This document shows positions 25,913 through 33,500 of a stretch of DNA of 64,000 nucleotides, one piece after another (positions within the stretch are counted from its first letter, which is position 1; each line of letters begins with the position of its first letter). The notes below the pieces were generated by a model that searched no databases, was not told the DNA's origin, and saw only the letters and a list, made by a program, of their open reading frames with translations. Source of the DNA: Mesobacillus maritimus (GTDB lineage Bacteria > Bacillota > Bacilli > Bacillales > Cytobacillaceae); contig NZ_JAMBNR010000011.1 in NCBI RefSeq assembly GCF_023715205.1, positions 62,001-126,000 of the forward strand, written 5' to 3'. The position numbers and the translations under genes were made by a program.

Positions 25913-26620
25913 ATGAGAGACTCGATCAAGCGAATAGCTCAACAGTTTATTGCTTCCCACTATCCTGAATCAGATAGTGTCTGGGTAGGTGGAAGTGCTG
26001 TTTCTGGAAATTTGACAACCGAATCTGATATTGACTTAGTGATCATTGATGAAACAGAAACACCAAGACTTGAATGTTTTCACTTTCTTGGGTGGAAAAT
26101 TGAAGCATTTATTTTTACGGCCTTATCTCTAGAGTTTGAATTTCAAACAGCTCGATATGTAGGGATGCCCACCATCATTAAAATGTGTGCCGAAGGTCTA
26201 CTTATAAAAGATAAACATGGGAATGGAGAAGAAGTCCAAAGAGAGGCAAAAAAACTTTATGAACAAGGTCCACAACTTTGGGATGAGGACAGAATAAATG
26301 AAGCTAGGTATCAAATTACAGACTATCTGTCGGACTTTAGAAGTTCAGAAGACTTTGAAGAAAGTTTATTTATTTTAAATAAGTTAATCAATACGTTAAC
26401 CGAACTGATTTTAAGGGCAAATGGACATTGGGTCGGTGAAGGAAAGTGGAAGGTTAGAAGTCTTAAATCATATGATAAAGAGATGTGTGACAAACTGTTT
26501 AAATATACGAAAACATACATGAATACAAATGATAAAACGGAACTAATTTCATTCATTCAAAATACACTTGAGAATTATAGTGGAGAATTGTTTGTTGGTT
26601 ATAAGAAGTTCTTTTTGTAG
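25913..26620 (+). CDS. Nucleotidyltransferase-domain protein
   Basis: About 235 residues. The N-terminal 100 residues carry the pol-beta-type nucleotidyltransferase motif GGSAVSGNLTTESDIDLVI (GS plus DxD metal-binding aspartates) and the C-terminal half is helical like an HEPN or substrate-binding domain. Related proteins include aminoglycoside nucleotidyltransferase-like enzymes and MNT toxins/antitoxins; the substrate here is unknown. ATG 25913 has GGGAGGTG about 7 bases upstream; GTG 25904 overlaps that site. No partner HEPN gene is adjacent. Confidence 0.8.
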   Translation: MRDSIKRIAQQFIASHYPESDSVWVGGSAVSGNLTTESDIDLVIIDETETPRLECFHFLGWKIEAFIFTALSLEFEFQTARYVGMPTIIKMCAEGLLIKDKHGNGEEVQREAKKLYEQGPQLWDEDRINEARYQITDYLSDFRSSEDFEESLFILNKLINTLTELILRANGHWVGEGKWKVRSLKSYDKEMCDKLFKYTKTYMNTNDKTELISFIQNTLENYSGELFVGYKKFFL

Positions 26621-26980
26621 ATACAAAATTTCTTATATTTAAAGCAATAGTAATGGAAATGAGCTTTTTATAGTTTCAAATATTTAATTTGCCTAATCGA
26701 AACGTATTTTTTATTTATTATACAAACAACAACATACACATTGAAAATGAAAGAAGCTTCTTTAAAAGTGAACGATTCCTTTTGCTACTCTGGATCGTAA
26801 CCTACCTTTCGACGGTTACCCGAAGTTTATCTAGTTGAATTTTCTTTTGTTACGATTACCTTAGCATCATTCATTACGATCTATTTTCCTAGATTTTTAG
26901 ATTTCTCCATATTTGTCCATTTCGCCGAGCACCTTTGTGGCATAACCTTTAGTAACACTTAATAAAGGAGGAATTTTTTT

Positions 26981-27112
26981 ATGCCATTCTTCATAGGTGG
27001 TTTCGGTGGTGGTCCTCGTTTCCGTTTCCGTCGAGGTCCCGTTTTTCGCCCTCGCTATCGTTTTCGTCGTGGTCCTGGTTTTCGTTTTCGCCGTGGTCGG
27101 TTCTTCTATTAA
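26981..27112 (+). CDS. Small Arg/Gly/Phe-rich repeat protein
   Basis: 43 residues, beginning MPFFIGGFGGGPRFRFRRG and continuing with imperfect repeats of G-P/R-x-F-R-F-R-R-G to FFY-stop. About a third of the residues are Arg and there are no acidic residues, so the predicted pI is extreme. AAAGGAGGAATTTTTTT gives a strong ribosome site before ATG 26981. I do not recognise a characterised homologue. Possible roles are a spore-coat or nucleic-acid-binding peptide. Upstream 26621-26980 is AT-rich, with no other gene seen. Confidence 0.6.
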   Translation: MPFFIGGFGGGPRFRFRRGPVFRPRYRFRRGPGFRFRRGRFFY

Positions 27113-27401
27113 TGGTGGTCAGTTTTTCTTTTGATTGATATCTGTGAGAGGTTTTACTACTAATGGTGGTGTTTATATACTCTTTCATAAATTATAACTA
27201 GAAAAGCTATATGAAGGTTAGAAACGCTAAAGCTTCGATGGCGAACAGTGGCTGTCACTGTTCGCCTACTTGTTTAGGTAAAAAGAACAAGATAAGAACC
27301 CGAAAAAAGCTCATTTATAAGATTTTCGTAGGATTTTTCAAGTGGGGTATTTTGGTAAAATTTACATATTGGTTGAGAATAATAGAAGGGTATGAAGTCT
27401 T

Positions 27402-27719
27402 GTGGAATTAAAGATTGCCGAGGAGTTGGAACGGAAGGCAAAACGGCAAAAAGTATTGGTTCAGATTAATATACTAGAAGGTTATCGGTCCAATGTTCGA
27501 CAGGCGATTCAACGTTTAGAAAAGGGAAAAAATATGTATCGCCAAGGGCACGCGAACTATACCCCTTCATGGCAAGGGGAATCCAGAAACGCTTATGAAC
27601 AGATGGCGGCAGAATTGAACCAAACGGGGAATAAAGCTTATAATACTGGTGAAGAGCTCATTTCCGCGATTAATCGTGAACTGAACAAGCTTCGCGACCA
27701 AGCGGAGGCGTTAAGATGA
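27402..27719 (+). CDS. WXG100-like (DUF5082/YwqH-type) small secretion partner
   Basis: 105 residues, almost entirely two amphipathic helices separated by a turn containing SWQGES, the WxG motif of ESX/T7SS substrates. YwqH of B. subtilis is the nearest type known to me; it precedes YwqI and the LXG toxin YwqJ. The gene overlaps the following toxin gene by 4 bases (ATGA). GTG 27402 follows AGAAGGGTATGAAGTCTT. It probably forms a helical secretion complex with the N-terminal domain of the toxin. Confidence 0.75.
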   Translation: MELKIAEELERKAKRQKVLVQINILEGYRSNVRQAIQRLEKGKNMYRQGHANYTPSWQGESRNAYEQMAAELNQTGNKAYNTGEELISAINRELNKLRDQAEALR

Positions 27720-28921
27720 GCCAAATTAAGGTGAAATTTGATGAACTAGAGGCGTTTGCGAAACAGATTGGAAGAGCAGAGCAGCAATGTGATGGGGCTT
27801 TAAATGCACTTAATTGGCATTTTAGTTCGCTATTAGCCAATTTTCCGGGAGTCGTACCCGGGAATATTGAGAATCTCGAAGCGGATTTTAAATATCAAAT
27901 TAAGAAATATAAAAGCCAGCTGAATAACGCTCAAAGTCTAGTGAAACTGACAGTCGAGAAATCGAGAGAAGCCGAGAAGAAAATCTCTGGTGAGACAGAC
28001 AAGAATGGAAACATCTTCTTGGAGCTGATTGGCTGGTATGATGTCCAACGTCTATTTGGTGATAAAGACCCTGTGACAGGAGAAAAACTCACAGCCGGGG
28101 ATCGAACATTAGCTGGAGTGATGCTAGCGTTATTCATTTTTCCACCTGCAAAGGCAGTCGGGATTGGTGGAAAAGTTGTCGTAAAAGGTGGACAAGCAGC
28201 AATTCGTGCAGCTTCGAAATCAGGATTAGCTTCACTGGCCAAAAACCCTGCCACTTTCCGCTCCATCAAAAATGTTATAAATCCAGATAAAGTCCGGACA
28301 GCATTGAACAGTGTCTACAACCAAGTCGTCCTTGGACCGCTTTCAGCGACCAAACTTTGGTTCGACAATGTTGTTAAGAAGTTGGGAAATCTTCCTGTTC
28401 CAGCTAATTTGCAGGTGCAATTGGCGGGTGCTGGAACTTACCGAAAGACATTGAGAGAGGCTTTTGATGAGGCCAAGGCCACGATTGTACAGATGGCTGG
28501 GCGTGGGAAGAGTGATGGTGGAGTAGGAGTTGTTGGGAAGGGTACGGGTAAATATAATACTGGTACAATGAAACATATATATCATGGGGAAATTAATAAA
28601 CGTGGGAAAGCAGTTGGATATCATCATGAAAGTATGATGGGTGGTAAGATTATTCCAGGGACTGAGAGCGTGGCTGATAAAAAAGGGGTTTATAGAGCCA
28701 AAGTTGAAATTGATGGGGTTGAAAAAGTAGCCAAATCTAGTTTCTTTCCAAAGGAATGGAATCGTGTTGATGTGTTAAAAGCTGTTGATGAAGCCTATCA
28801 AAATAAAAAACAGATAGGTTCTAATAAGTATATAGGTGAGACTTCTTCAGGAATAAAAATAGAAATGTACATAAATAGGGATGGTTCCATAGCTACAGCC
28901 TATCCGTTATATAATAAATAG
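27716..28921 (+). CDS. T7SS-type polymorphic toxin with C-terminal EndoU RNase domain
   Basis: 401 residues. The N-terminal 100 residues are a helical WXG/DUF5344-like secretion domain. Residues about 105-140 form a pre-toxin motif (DPVTGEKLTAGDR), then comes a linker with a hydrophobic patch. The C-terminal 115 residues match bacterial EndoU: HIYHGE (near 285) and GYHHES (near 301) supply the catalytic histidines, KSSFFPKEWN lies near 340 and TAYPL is at the end. It would cleave RNA, probably tRNA, in competing cells. A putative immunity gene follows 20 bases later. Decayed copies of its middle region occur at 29345, 29755 and 31030. Confidence 0.85.
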   Translation: MSQIKVKFDELEAFAKQIGRAEQQCDGALNALNWHFSSLLANFPGVVPGNIENLEADFKYQIKKYKSQLNNAQSLVKLTVEKSREAEKKISGETDKNGNIFLELIGWYDVQRLFGDKDPVTGEKLTAGDRTLAGVMLALFIFPPAKAVGIGGKVVVKGGQAAIRAASKSGLASLAKNPATFRSIKNVINPDKVRTALNSVYNQVVLGPLSATKLWFDNVVKKLGNLPVPANLQVQLAGAGTYRKTLREAFDEAKATIVQMAGRGKSDGGVGVVGKGTGKYNTGTMKHIYHGEINKRGKAVGYHHESMMGGKIIPGTESVADKKGVYRAKVEIDGVEKVAKSSFFPKEWNRVDVLKAVDEAYQNKKQIGSNKYIGETSSGIKIEMYINRDGSIATAYPLYNK

Positions 28922-28941
28922 CAAAGAAGGTGATTAATAAT

Positions 28942-29277
28942 ATGAGATATTCATATGAATTTAAGAAAGATTCATTTGGTATTACAAGAATAGTGCTACC
29001 GGAGAAAATAAGTATTTTCTCGGATTTTATCGAAGATATTTCAACAGAAGATGAGGTAGATGAGTATATAGGATACGTTAAGAAAGTTTTAGAAGGAATA
29101 CATGAAGACTTTGAAATTACACTGAATGCTACGAGTGTAAATATCAAGAAACATGTGACAATAGCTGAACATCATTATCGGATTGAAGAACCTTTTGAAA
29201 ATACAATAGAAACTGAAGAATTTTTAGATTTGATGTTCATATGGAGAGAGAAGATTATCGAAGAGAATAAAGATTGA
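28942..29277 (+). CDS. Putative immunity protein for the EndoU toxin
   Basis: 111 residues, strongly acidic (pairs such as FIEDISTEDEVDEYIGY), as expected for an inhibitor of a basic nuclease. No family recognised with confidence. Position directly after the toxin, same strand, 20-base gap, is the main evidence. ATG 28942 follows AAGAAGGTGATTAATAAT; a GTG at 28930 overlaps the ribosome site. Confidence 0.7.
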   Translation: MRYSYEFKKDSFGITRIVLPEKISIFSDFIEDISTEDEVDEYIGYVKKVLEGIHEDFEITLNATSVNIKKHVTIAEHHYRIEEPFENTIETEEFLDLMFIWREKIIEENKD

Positions 29278-29344
29278 ATGGAAAAGGATTGGGAAAATTC
29301 TTGGGTAGATTTATTTTGAATATATCAAATTTTATATATCTAAT

Positions 29345-29412
29345 TTAGAAATATAAAAGCCAGCTGAATAATGCTCAAATTCTAGTGAAACTGACTGTCG
29401 AGAAATCGATTG
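29345..29412 (+). pseudogene. Fragment of the toxin N-terminal domain
   Basis: About 68 bases nearly identical to 27902-27969 (encoding KYKSQLNNAQSLVKLTVEKS), with no flanking reading frame. A relic of a displaced toxin copy. The surrounding 29278-29627 shows no other gene. Confidence 0.7.
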
Positions 29413-29627
29413 TCTGACAAAGATTAATTAAGTACAAATTAATTATTTATGTGGCTAAAATATCTGTTAGTGCATAAACATGAATAATAAGTTTATTTGT
29501 TTTAAACTCTCAGATGCTTAATGAGCTTATATTTCATTCCTGACAAGGCTGTTATGGAGAACGTATTTTTTAGCAGCTAAGCTTTAAGTTTATCTTGCAT
29601 TGCTTTATTTAATTAAAAATACTGAGT

Positions 29628-29659
29628 CCTTGATTGGCAATAGCCTTTCAAGGTTTTTT
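29628..29659 (+). terminator. Cassette-end terminator 1
   Basis: CCTTGA...TCAAGG followed by T6. The same CCTTGA/TCAAGG hairpin recurs at 30976 and, degenerate, at 31795. Confidence 0.65.
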
Positions 29660-29754
29660 ATTATGTTTGGTTGAGGGCAATCCCCCTGCTCTACTAGAGT
29701 ATTCACGTCGTTTTGGACTGCTATAGTATATTAGGGGATTACTGGAACTAATTA

Positions 29755-30652
29755 AATGATATGATGTCCAGCGTCTGTAGGTGGTAAAGACCTCGTGAGA
29801 AAGCAAAACTCTCAGTTGGGGATCGGACCCTTGCTGTGGTGATGCTAGCGTTATCCTTTTCCCACCCACAAAAGTAGTGGTAAAGGGTGGATAAGCAGAA
29901 TTTAAAGGAGCTTCGAAAACAGGCTTTGCTTCACTCGCCACTTTCCGCTCTATCAAAAATGTAGTCAGTCCAGATAAAATTCGTACAGCATTGAAAACTG
30001 TTTATAACAAAGTCATCTTAGGACCGCTTTCAGCAACAAAGGTTTGGTTCGACAATGTCGTTAAGAAGTTGGGAGATCTACCAATTCCAGCTAATTTGCA
30101 GGTGCAATTGGCAGGAGTTGGGGCTTATCGAAAGACAGTAAGAGAGGCTTTTGATGAGGCCAAGGCCACGATTGTGCAGATGGCTTGACGTGGGAAGAGT
30201 GATGGTGGAGTAGGAGTTGTTGGGAAGGGTGTAGAAATGTTAAATCAGGAGATAAAAGTTCACTTGCTCCTGGTGGTGGATTAGCTGCACATTAGGCGAA
30301 GGGTGGACATTTAATATCAAGACATGTTGGAAAAACTGACGAAGAATTAATAGAAAGATTGCATAGTAATCCTTAAATTACTGGATCTTCAACATTTAAA
30401 GATAGAATGACAGCTGAGAAAGTAGCAAATACAGTTTTAAGCAAGCCAAAGAATATCGAGAAAATAGAAAAATGGATTTCTGATCCTAATAGTAGACCCA
30501 CATTACCATTAAGATATAAGGGTGACGGAGAGATACTTGGCAGAGGTGTGTCAAGACACTCAGAGGAATTAGAAAATTATACGAACGCTAAAATTGTACT
30601 TAAAAAGGATAGTAATGGGGGATTTATTCTTACAGGGTATCCAGTCAAATAG
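29755..30652 (+). pseudogene. Decayed orphan toxin module with CdiA-type RNase A-like C-terminus
   Basis: The first 480 bases parallel the intact toxin gene 28036-28540 (pre-toxin and linker) but contain deletions, frameshifts and a TGA at 30186-30188 where the intact gene has Gly. The remainder encodes a different effector: GGLAAH-stop-AKGGHLISRHVGKTDEEL, then STFKDRMTAEKVA and ILTGYPVK. This matches the bacterial CdiA-CT RNase A-like domain, with the catalytic H..K/H set still visible. TAG at 30293-30295 and TAA at 30374-30376 interrupt it, so it cannot make a full toxin without recombination or readthrough. The immunity gene downstream remains intact. Confidence 0.8.
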
Positions 30653-30667
30653 AAGAGAGGAAATACT

Positions 30668-30967
30668 ATGAGTGAAAATTATGATTTTATTGAAGAGTTA
30701 GAGGATTTTTTGGGAGGTACGTTTCATCAAGATATTAGTTCTCCCGAACGAGCATTAGATGATTTTATAAATGAAGCTAGTAAAGAATGTCTGCTGTTTA
30801 CTGTAAAGTATTGTGAAGAGTTTTTAGATAGTGATCTAACAAATCAGGAAAAGGAAAATATTATTCAAAGTAATGCAGAAATCTATTTTCCGGCAATTGA
30901 ATTAACTCCTCTACAATGGATAAACAAATTAGTTGAGGAAATAAAGGAAGCTGTAAAAACAAAATAG
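30668..30967 (+). CDS. CdiI-type contact-dependent inhibition immunity protein
   Basis: 99 residues, acidic and helical (SENYDFIEELEDFLGGTFHQ, then ERALDDFINEASKECLL and LTPLQWINKLVEEI), resembling the CdiI_2 immunity family often paired with RNase A-like toxins. It lies 15 bases after the ruined toxin C-terminus with GAGAGGAAATACT as ribosome site. Its intact frame beside a dead toxin suggests selection for protection against relatives carrying the live toxin. Confidence 0.75.
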   Translation: MSENYDFIEELEDFLGGTFHQDISSPERALDDFINEASKECLLFTVKYCEEFLDSDLTNQEKENIIQSNAEIYFPAIELTPLQWINKLVEEIKEAVKTK

Positions 30968-30975
30968 ATTCAATC

Positions 30976-31017
30976 GAGAGCCTTGAGTTGCTAAAAGCAT
31001 TTCAAGGTCTCTTTTTG
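30976..31017 (+). terminator. Cassette-end terminator 2
   Basis: AGAGCCTTGA pairs with TCAAGGTCTCT and is followed by TTTTT, starting 9 bases after the CdiI-like stop. Confidence 0.8.
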
Positions 31018-31029
31018 TACTGGTATCTA

Positions 31030-31115
31030 GTGACAGATAAGCTGTGTGATTTACCGATTCCATCTAATTTGCAAGGTGTAAATTGGCAGGTTGGTTGTGA
31101 CTTATCGGAGGTTGT
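31030..31115 (+). pseudogene. Third fragment of the toxin linker region
   Basis: Matches the segment coding for LGDLPIPANLQVQLAGVGAY at 30072-30130, with indels (GATTTACCGATTCCATCTAA stretch and GGTTGTGACTTATCGGAGG). It is the only trace of another lost toxin cassette, whose putative immunity gene follows at 31487. The remainder of 31116-31486 shows no gene. Confidence 0.6.
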
Positions 31116-31486
31116 TGATGAGGTATCTGTCAAAAACTGTTCCCTTTATTCATGGAGTTACACCAGTCTAAAATCTTACACCGATTTCAATATTAAAATG
31201 TAAATGCCCTCAGCAAACTATTCTTTTCACTTTGCCACTACAGTCATAACTACAGTATGTTCACAAATATAAAAACCGGGAGAATTGGCAAGCACTTAGC
31301 ATTACGAACGTAAGTGAAATGCAAGCATATCTCTCCATTGATCATTTCCATAATGGATGATGAACTAGTAAAGCGATTTGAAGTGTAATGTATTCCATTG
31401 AACTTGCAAAACTAACCGCAAAAAAGGCGAACGATGCCTAGTCACTGTACGCTATACATGAAGGTTTTATTAAAGGAGTGAGAACT

Positions 31487-31792
31487 TTGAAACTATATTT
31501 TTTAGAAGAATGTTTAGGAGAAATAGAAAATATTAGTGTCGAAGGAATGTGGATGAATGGGGAAATAGTCCCTAATAAGAACATGGAGAAATTCAACGAC
31601 TTTTTTGCAGGGATTGTTGATGAGGAAAGTGACTTTGAAGAAGTGAATTTTAGTGCAGAATGGTTGGATGATCGTAATTGGTTTGCAATTGATGATAAAA
31701 ATAGTAAAAAGGGGATATACATACCTGCAGTTTATCCTGATAGAGAAATTAGTTGGAGATGGAGATTTAAATTATATACGGTTGATTCTTAG
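31487..31792 (+). CDS. Orphan immunity-like protein
   Basis: 101 residues, acidic (FFAGIVDEESDFEEVNFS), ending with a Trp/Arg-rich strand (DREISWRWRFKLYT). No family recognised. TTG 31487 is chosen because AAAGGAG lies 8 bases upstream; GTG 31478 overlaps that site. Its position after a third toxin fragment, followed by the same type of cassette-end hairpin, suggests an immunity gene left behind. Confidence 0.6.
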   Translation: MKLYFLEECLGEIENISVEGMWMNGEIVPNKNMEKFNDFFAGIVDEESDFEEVNFSAEWLDDRNWFAIDDKNSKKGIYIPAVYPDREISWRWRFKLYTVDS

Positions 31793-31794
31793 TA

Positions 31795-31828
31795 GACCTT
31801 GATAGCAATAGCCTTCAGGGTTTCTTTT
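31795..31828 (+). terminator. Cassette-end terminator 3 (degenerate)
   Basis: ACCTTGA...TCAGGGT followed by TTTCTTTT. Related in sequence, including the GCAATAGCCTT loop, to the hairpin at 29628. Confidence 0.5.
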
Positions 31829-31892
31829 GGTGTAAGATAAATGATATGCCTTCTACCTCTATGGAAGTTAAGGTGGATTAAAGATTATATAG

Positions 31893-31950
31893 GGTCAGTC
31901 CCCCGACGAAATAACCATTACTTCGTCGGGGGACTGACCTTGTTTTTTTA
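31893..31950. terminator. Long GGTCAGTCCCC palindrome with T-run
   Basis: GGTCAGTCCCCCGACGAA and its perfect complement (18-bp stem) are separated by 11 bases and followed by TTGTTTTTTTA. It is the best-preserved member of the GGTCAGT...ACTGACC palindromes; others are at 18276 and 39149. It may be both a terminator and a dispersed repeat. Confidence 0.8.
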
Positions 31951-32110
31951 TATATTTTGGGTGCTGTTAAAATTCCTATAACTTTCACAACCTTATCACT
32001 CCTAGTACTCTTTTATTTGGTATTTTGATACTGAATGAGAGGAATTTTTAATCGTTCAACTTTTAGCTGTACAGATTCTTCAAATGAAAATAAGAAGGGA
32101 GTGGGTTGTT

Positions 32111-32785
32111 ATGCAAACAGAAGCTAAAAAAGAAAACAAAATTAAAGGTAAGAAGCTTTGGCTGAAAGTAGTTGGTGTGCTGTTTGCTTTATTCATCGTT
32201 TATAGTATTGGAGAGAGTGCGGCAAAAGTTGAATTAGAGGAAGAAAAAGTATCGTATGATCAATTAGTAGAAAAAATTGAAGACAAGGAAAAAGAAATGG
32301 AAGAAAAGGAAAATGAAGTGGAAAAAATTGAATTAGATATAGGGAGTATTCAAAATGAATACGATAAAAACAAAGCTAAATTGGAAGAAGCGATGAAAGT
32401 TGTTGCTGAAAAAGATTCAGTGCAGAAGGAAATTGATAAGCTGACCCTTGATATTAGCCAAAAACAAGAAAAAACCAAAAAACTTGATACTGAAATAAAA
32501 GATAAGAAAGATGAATTAGCAAGCATCCAGGGAACGATTAAAGAAAAGAAAGATGCTCCTATTACTCTTCCAGCAGGGTTTTTTACTGTCGGGAAAGATC
32601 TTCCAGCTGGTAGATACAAAGCTGTTCCTAATGGTGGAGGTGGGAACTTTTTCGTGAATAGTGGAATGAAAGTTAACATCATGCTGGGAAATGGTGAATT
32701 TTATGAAGACGAATATGTCTTTTATGCAGATGAGGGAGATGAAATTGAATTGACTTTATCTGCTAAGTTTATACCTGTGGAATAA
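32111..32785 (+). CDS. Membrane-anchored coiled-coil protein with C-terminal beta domain
   Basis: About 224 residues: one N-terminal transmembrane helix (residues about 17-36), a 110-residue Glu/Lys coiled coil, and an extracytoplasmic beta domain (PAGFFTVGKDLPAGRYKAVP, then GGGNFFVNSG and EYVFYADEGDEIEL). The beta domain resembles the small carbohydrate- or surface-associated domains seen in Gram-positive secreted proteins that begin VGxDIPAGxY. Function unknown. ATG 32111 is preferred (AAGAAGGGAGTGGG upstream); ATG 32084 has no ribosome site. Confidence 0.75.
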   Translation: MQTEAKKENKIKGKKLWLKVVGVLFALFIVYSIGESAAKVELEEEKVSYDQLVEKIEDKEKEMEEKENEVEKIELDIGSIQNEYDKNKAKLEEAMKVVAEKDSVQKEIDKLTLDISQKQEKTKKLDTEIKDKKDELASIQGTIKEKKDAPITLPAGFFTVGKDLPAGRYKAVPNGGGGNFFVNSGMKVNIMLGNGEFYEDEYVFYADEGDEIELTLSAKFIPVE

Positions 32786-32923
32786 TAGGGAAAAACGGTG
32801 CAAAAAACTTAATAAGTGTTTTAATTGCTGAATTTTATTGTATTAAGTAAAATTTTTCCGTTTTCCGTGGTATTATATGGATGCAGTCAAAAAGACCCAT
32901 TTGGTGTTGTTAGGAGGCAAAAC

Positions 32924-33214
32924 ATGGCGTTATTTGGATCTAAGTCACCTGAGAAAATAGTTTCTAATACAGAGTTTTCATGGAAAGCGAATAAAATTAA
33001 GATAGAAAATGGTTATCTAACTAGTGAGGGCTTGATTAATATTGTGCGTATTCCTATTCGAGATATCGAAACGGTTACATACACTATAGAAGGGGTAAAA
33101 GAGGCATTGACACCGGAACTTAATATTATTGGTAAAGGTGTACTCTTAGGAAAGCTAAAAGTAGGTATAGATTTAAAGGATGAAATACAGGACTGGATTC
33201 TTGAAAGAATATAA
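32924..33214 (+). CDS. Small hypothetical protein (PH-like beta domain)
   Basis: 96 residues; the pattern of strands around WKANKIKIENGYLTSEG, IPIRDIETVTYTIEG and a final amphipathic helix (KDEIQDWILERI) suggests a small bacterial PH-like domain. Unknown function. ATG 32924 follows AGGAGG at 6 bases; the longer frame from 32825 has no ribosome site. A GGCTC/GGGGCC hairpin with U-tract lies at about 33222-33252. The 33253-33500 gap has a short open stretch (FLERKGFKRYSDQIKEAL) that may be a gene relic. Confidence 0.65.
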   Translation: MALFGSKSPEKIVSNTEFSWKANKIKIENGYLTSEGLINIVRIPIRDIETVTYTIEGVKEALTPELNIIGKGVLLGKLKVGIDLKDEIQDWILERI

Positions 33215-33500
33215 AAGTTAATGGGGCTCACCTTATTAGGGGGGCCTTTATTGTTTGAAGAAAGATTAGAAGGGGAATCGAATTCCTCAGTATAATCGAT
33301 TAACAGAACGATAGATTAGACTGAAGTAATCGTAATATTTAGTCTATTATGGATTTTTTAGAACGAAAAGGATTTAAAAGGTATAGTGACCAAATTAAAG
33401 AGGCGCTTAATGGTAAGGATTTAAATGTAAATTATTAGGGGTTATAATATACAAGGATTACACAAAATATAGGACTAATTATTTATTGTAGGTGGAGAAT

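Noticed and set aside
26991-27188. Minus-strand 65-residue frame
   Set aside because: Antisense of the Arg/Gly/Phe repeat gene; its Asp/His/Glu-rich composition is simply the complement of the repeat.
27211-27411. 66-residue frame before the WXG100-like gene
   Set aside because: Its ATG has no ribosome site and its frame overlaps the better supported GTG start at 27402.
30988-31203. 71-residue frame after the CdiI-like gene
   Set aside because: It runs over a relic of the toxin linker in the wrong frame and has no ribosome site; treated as a pseudogene fragment.
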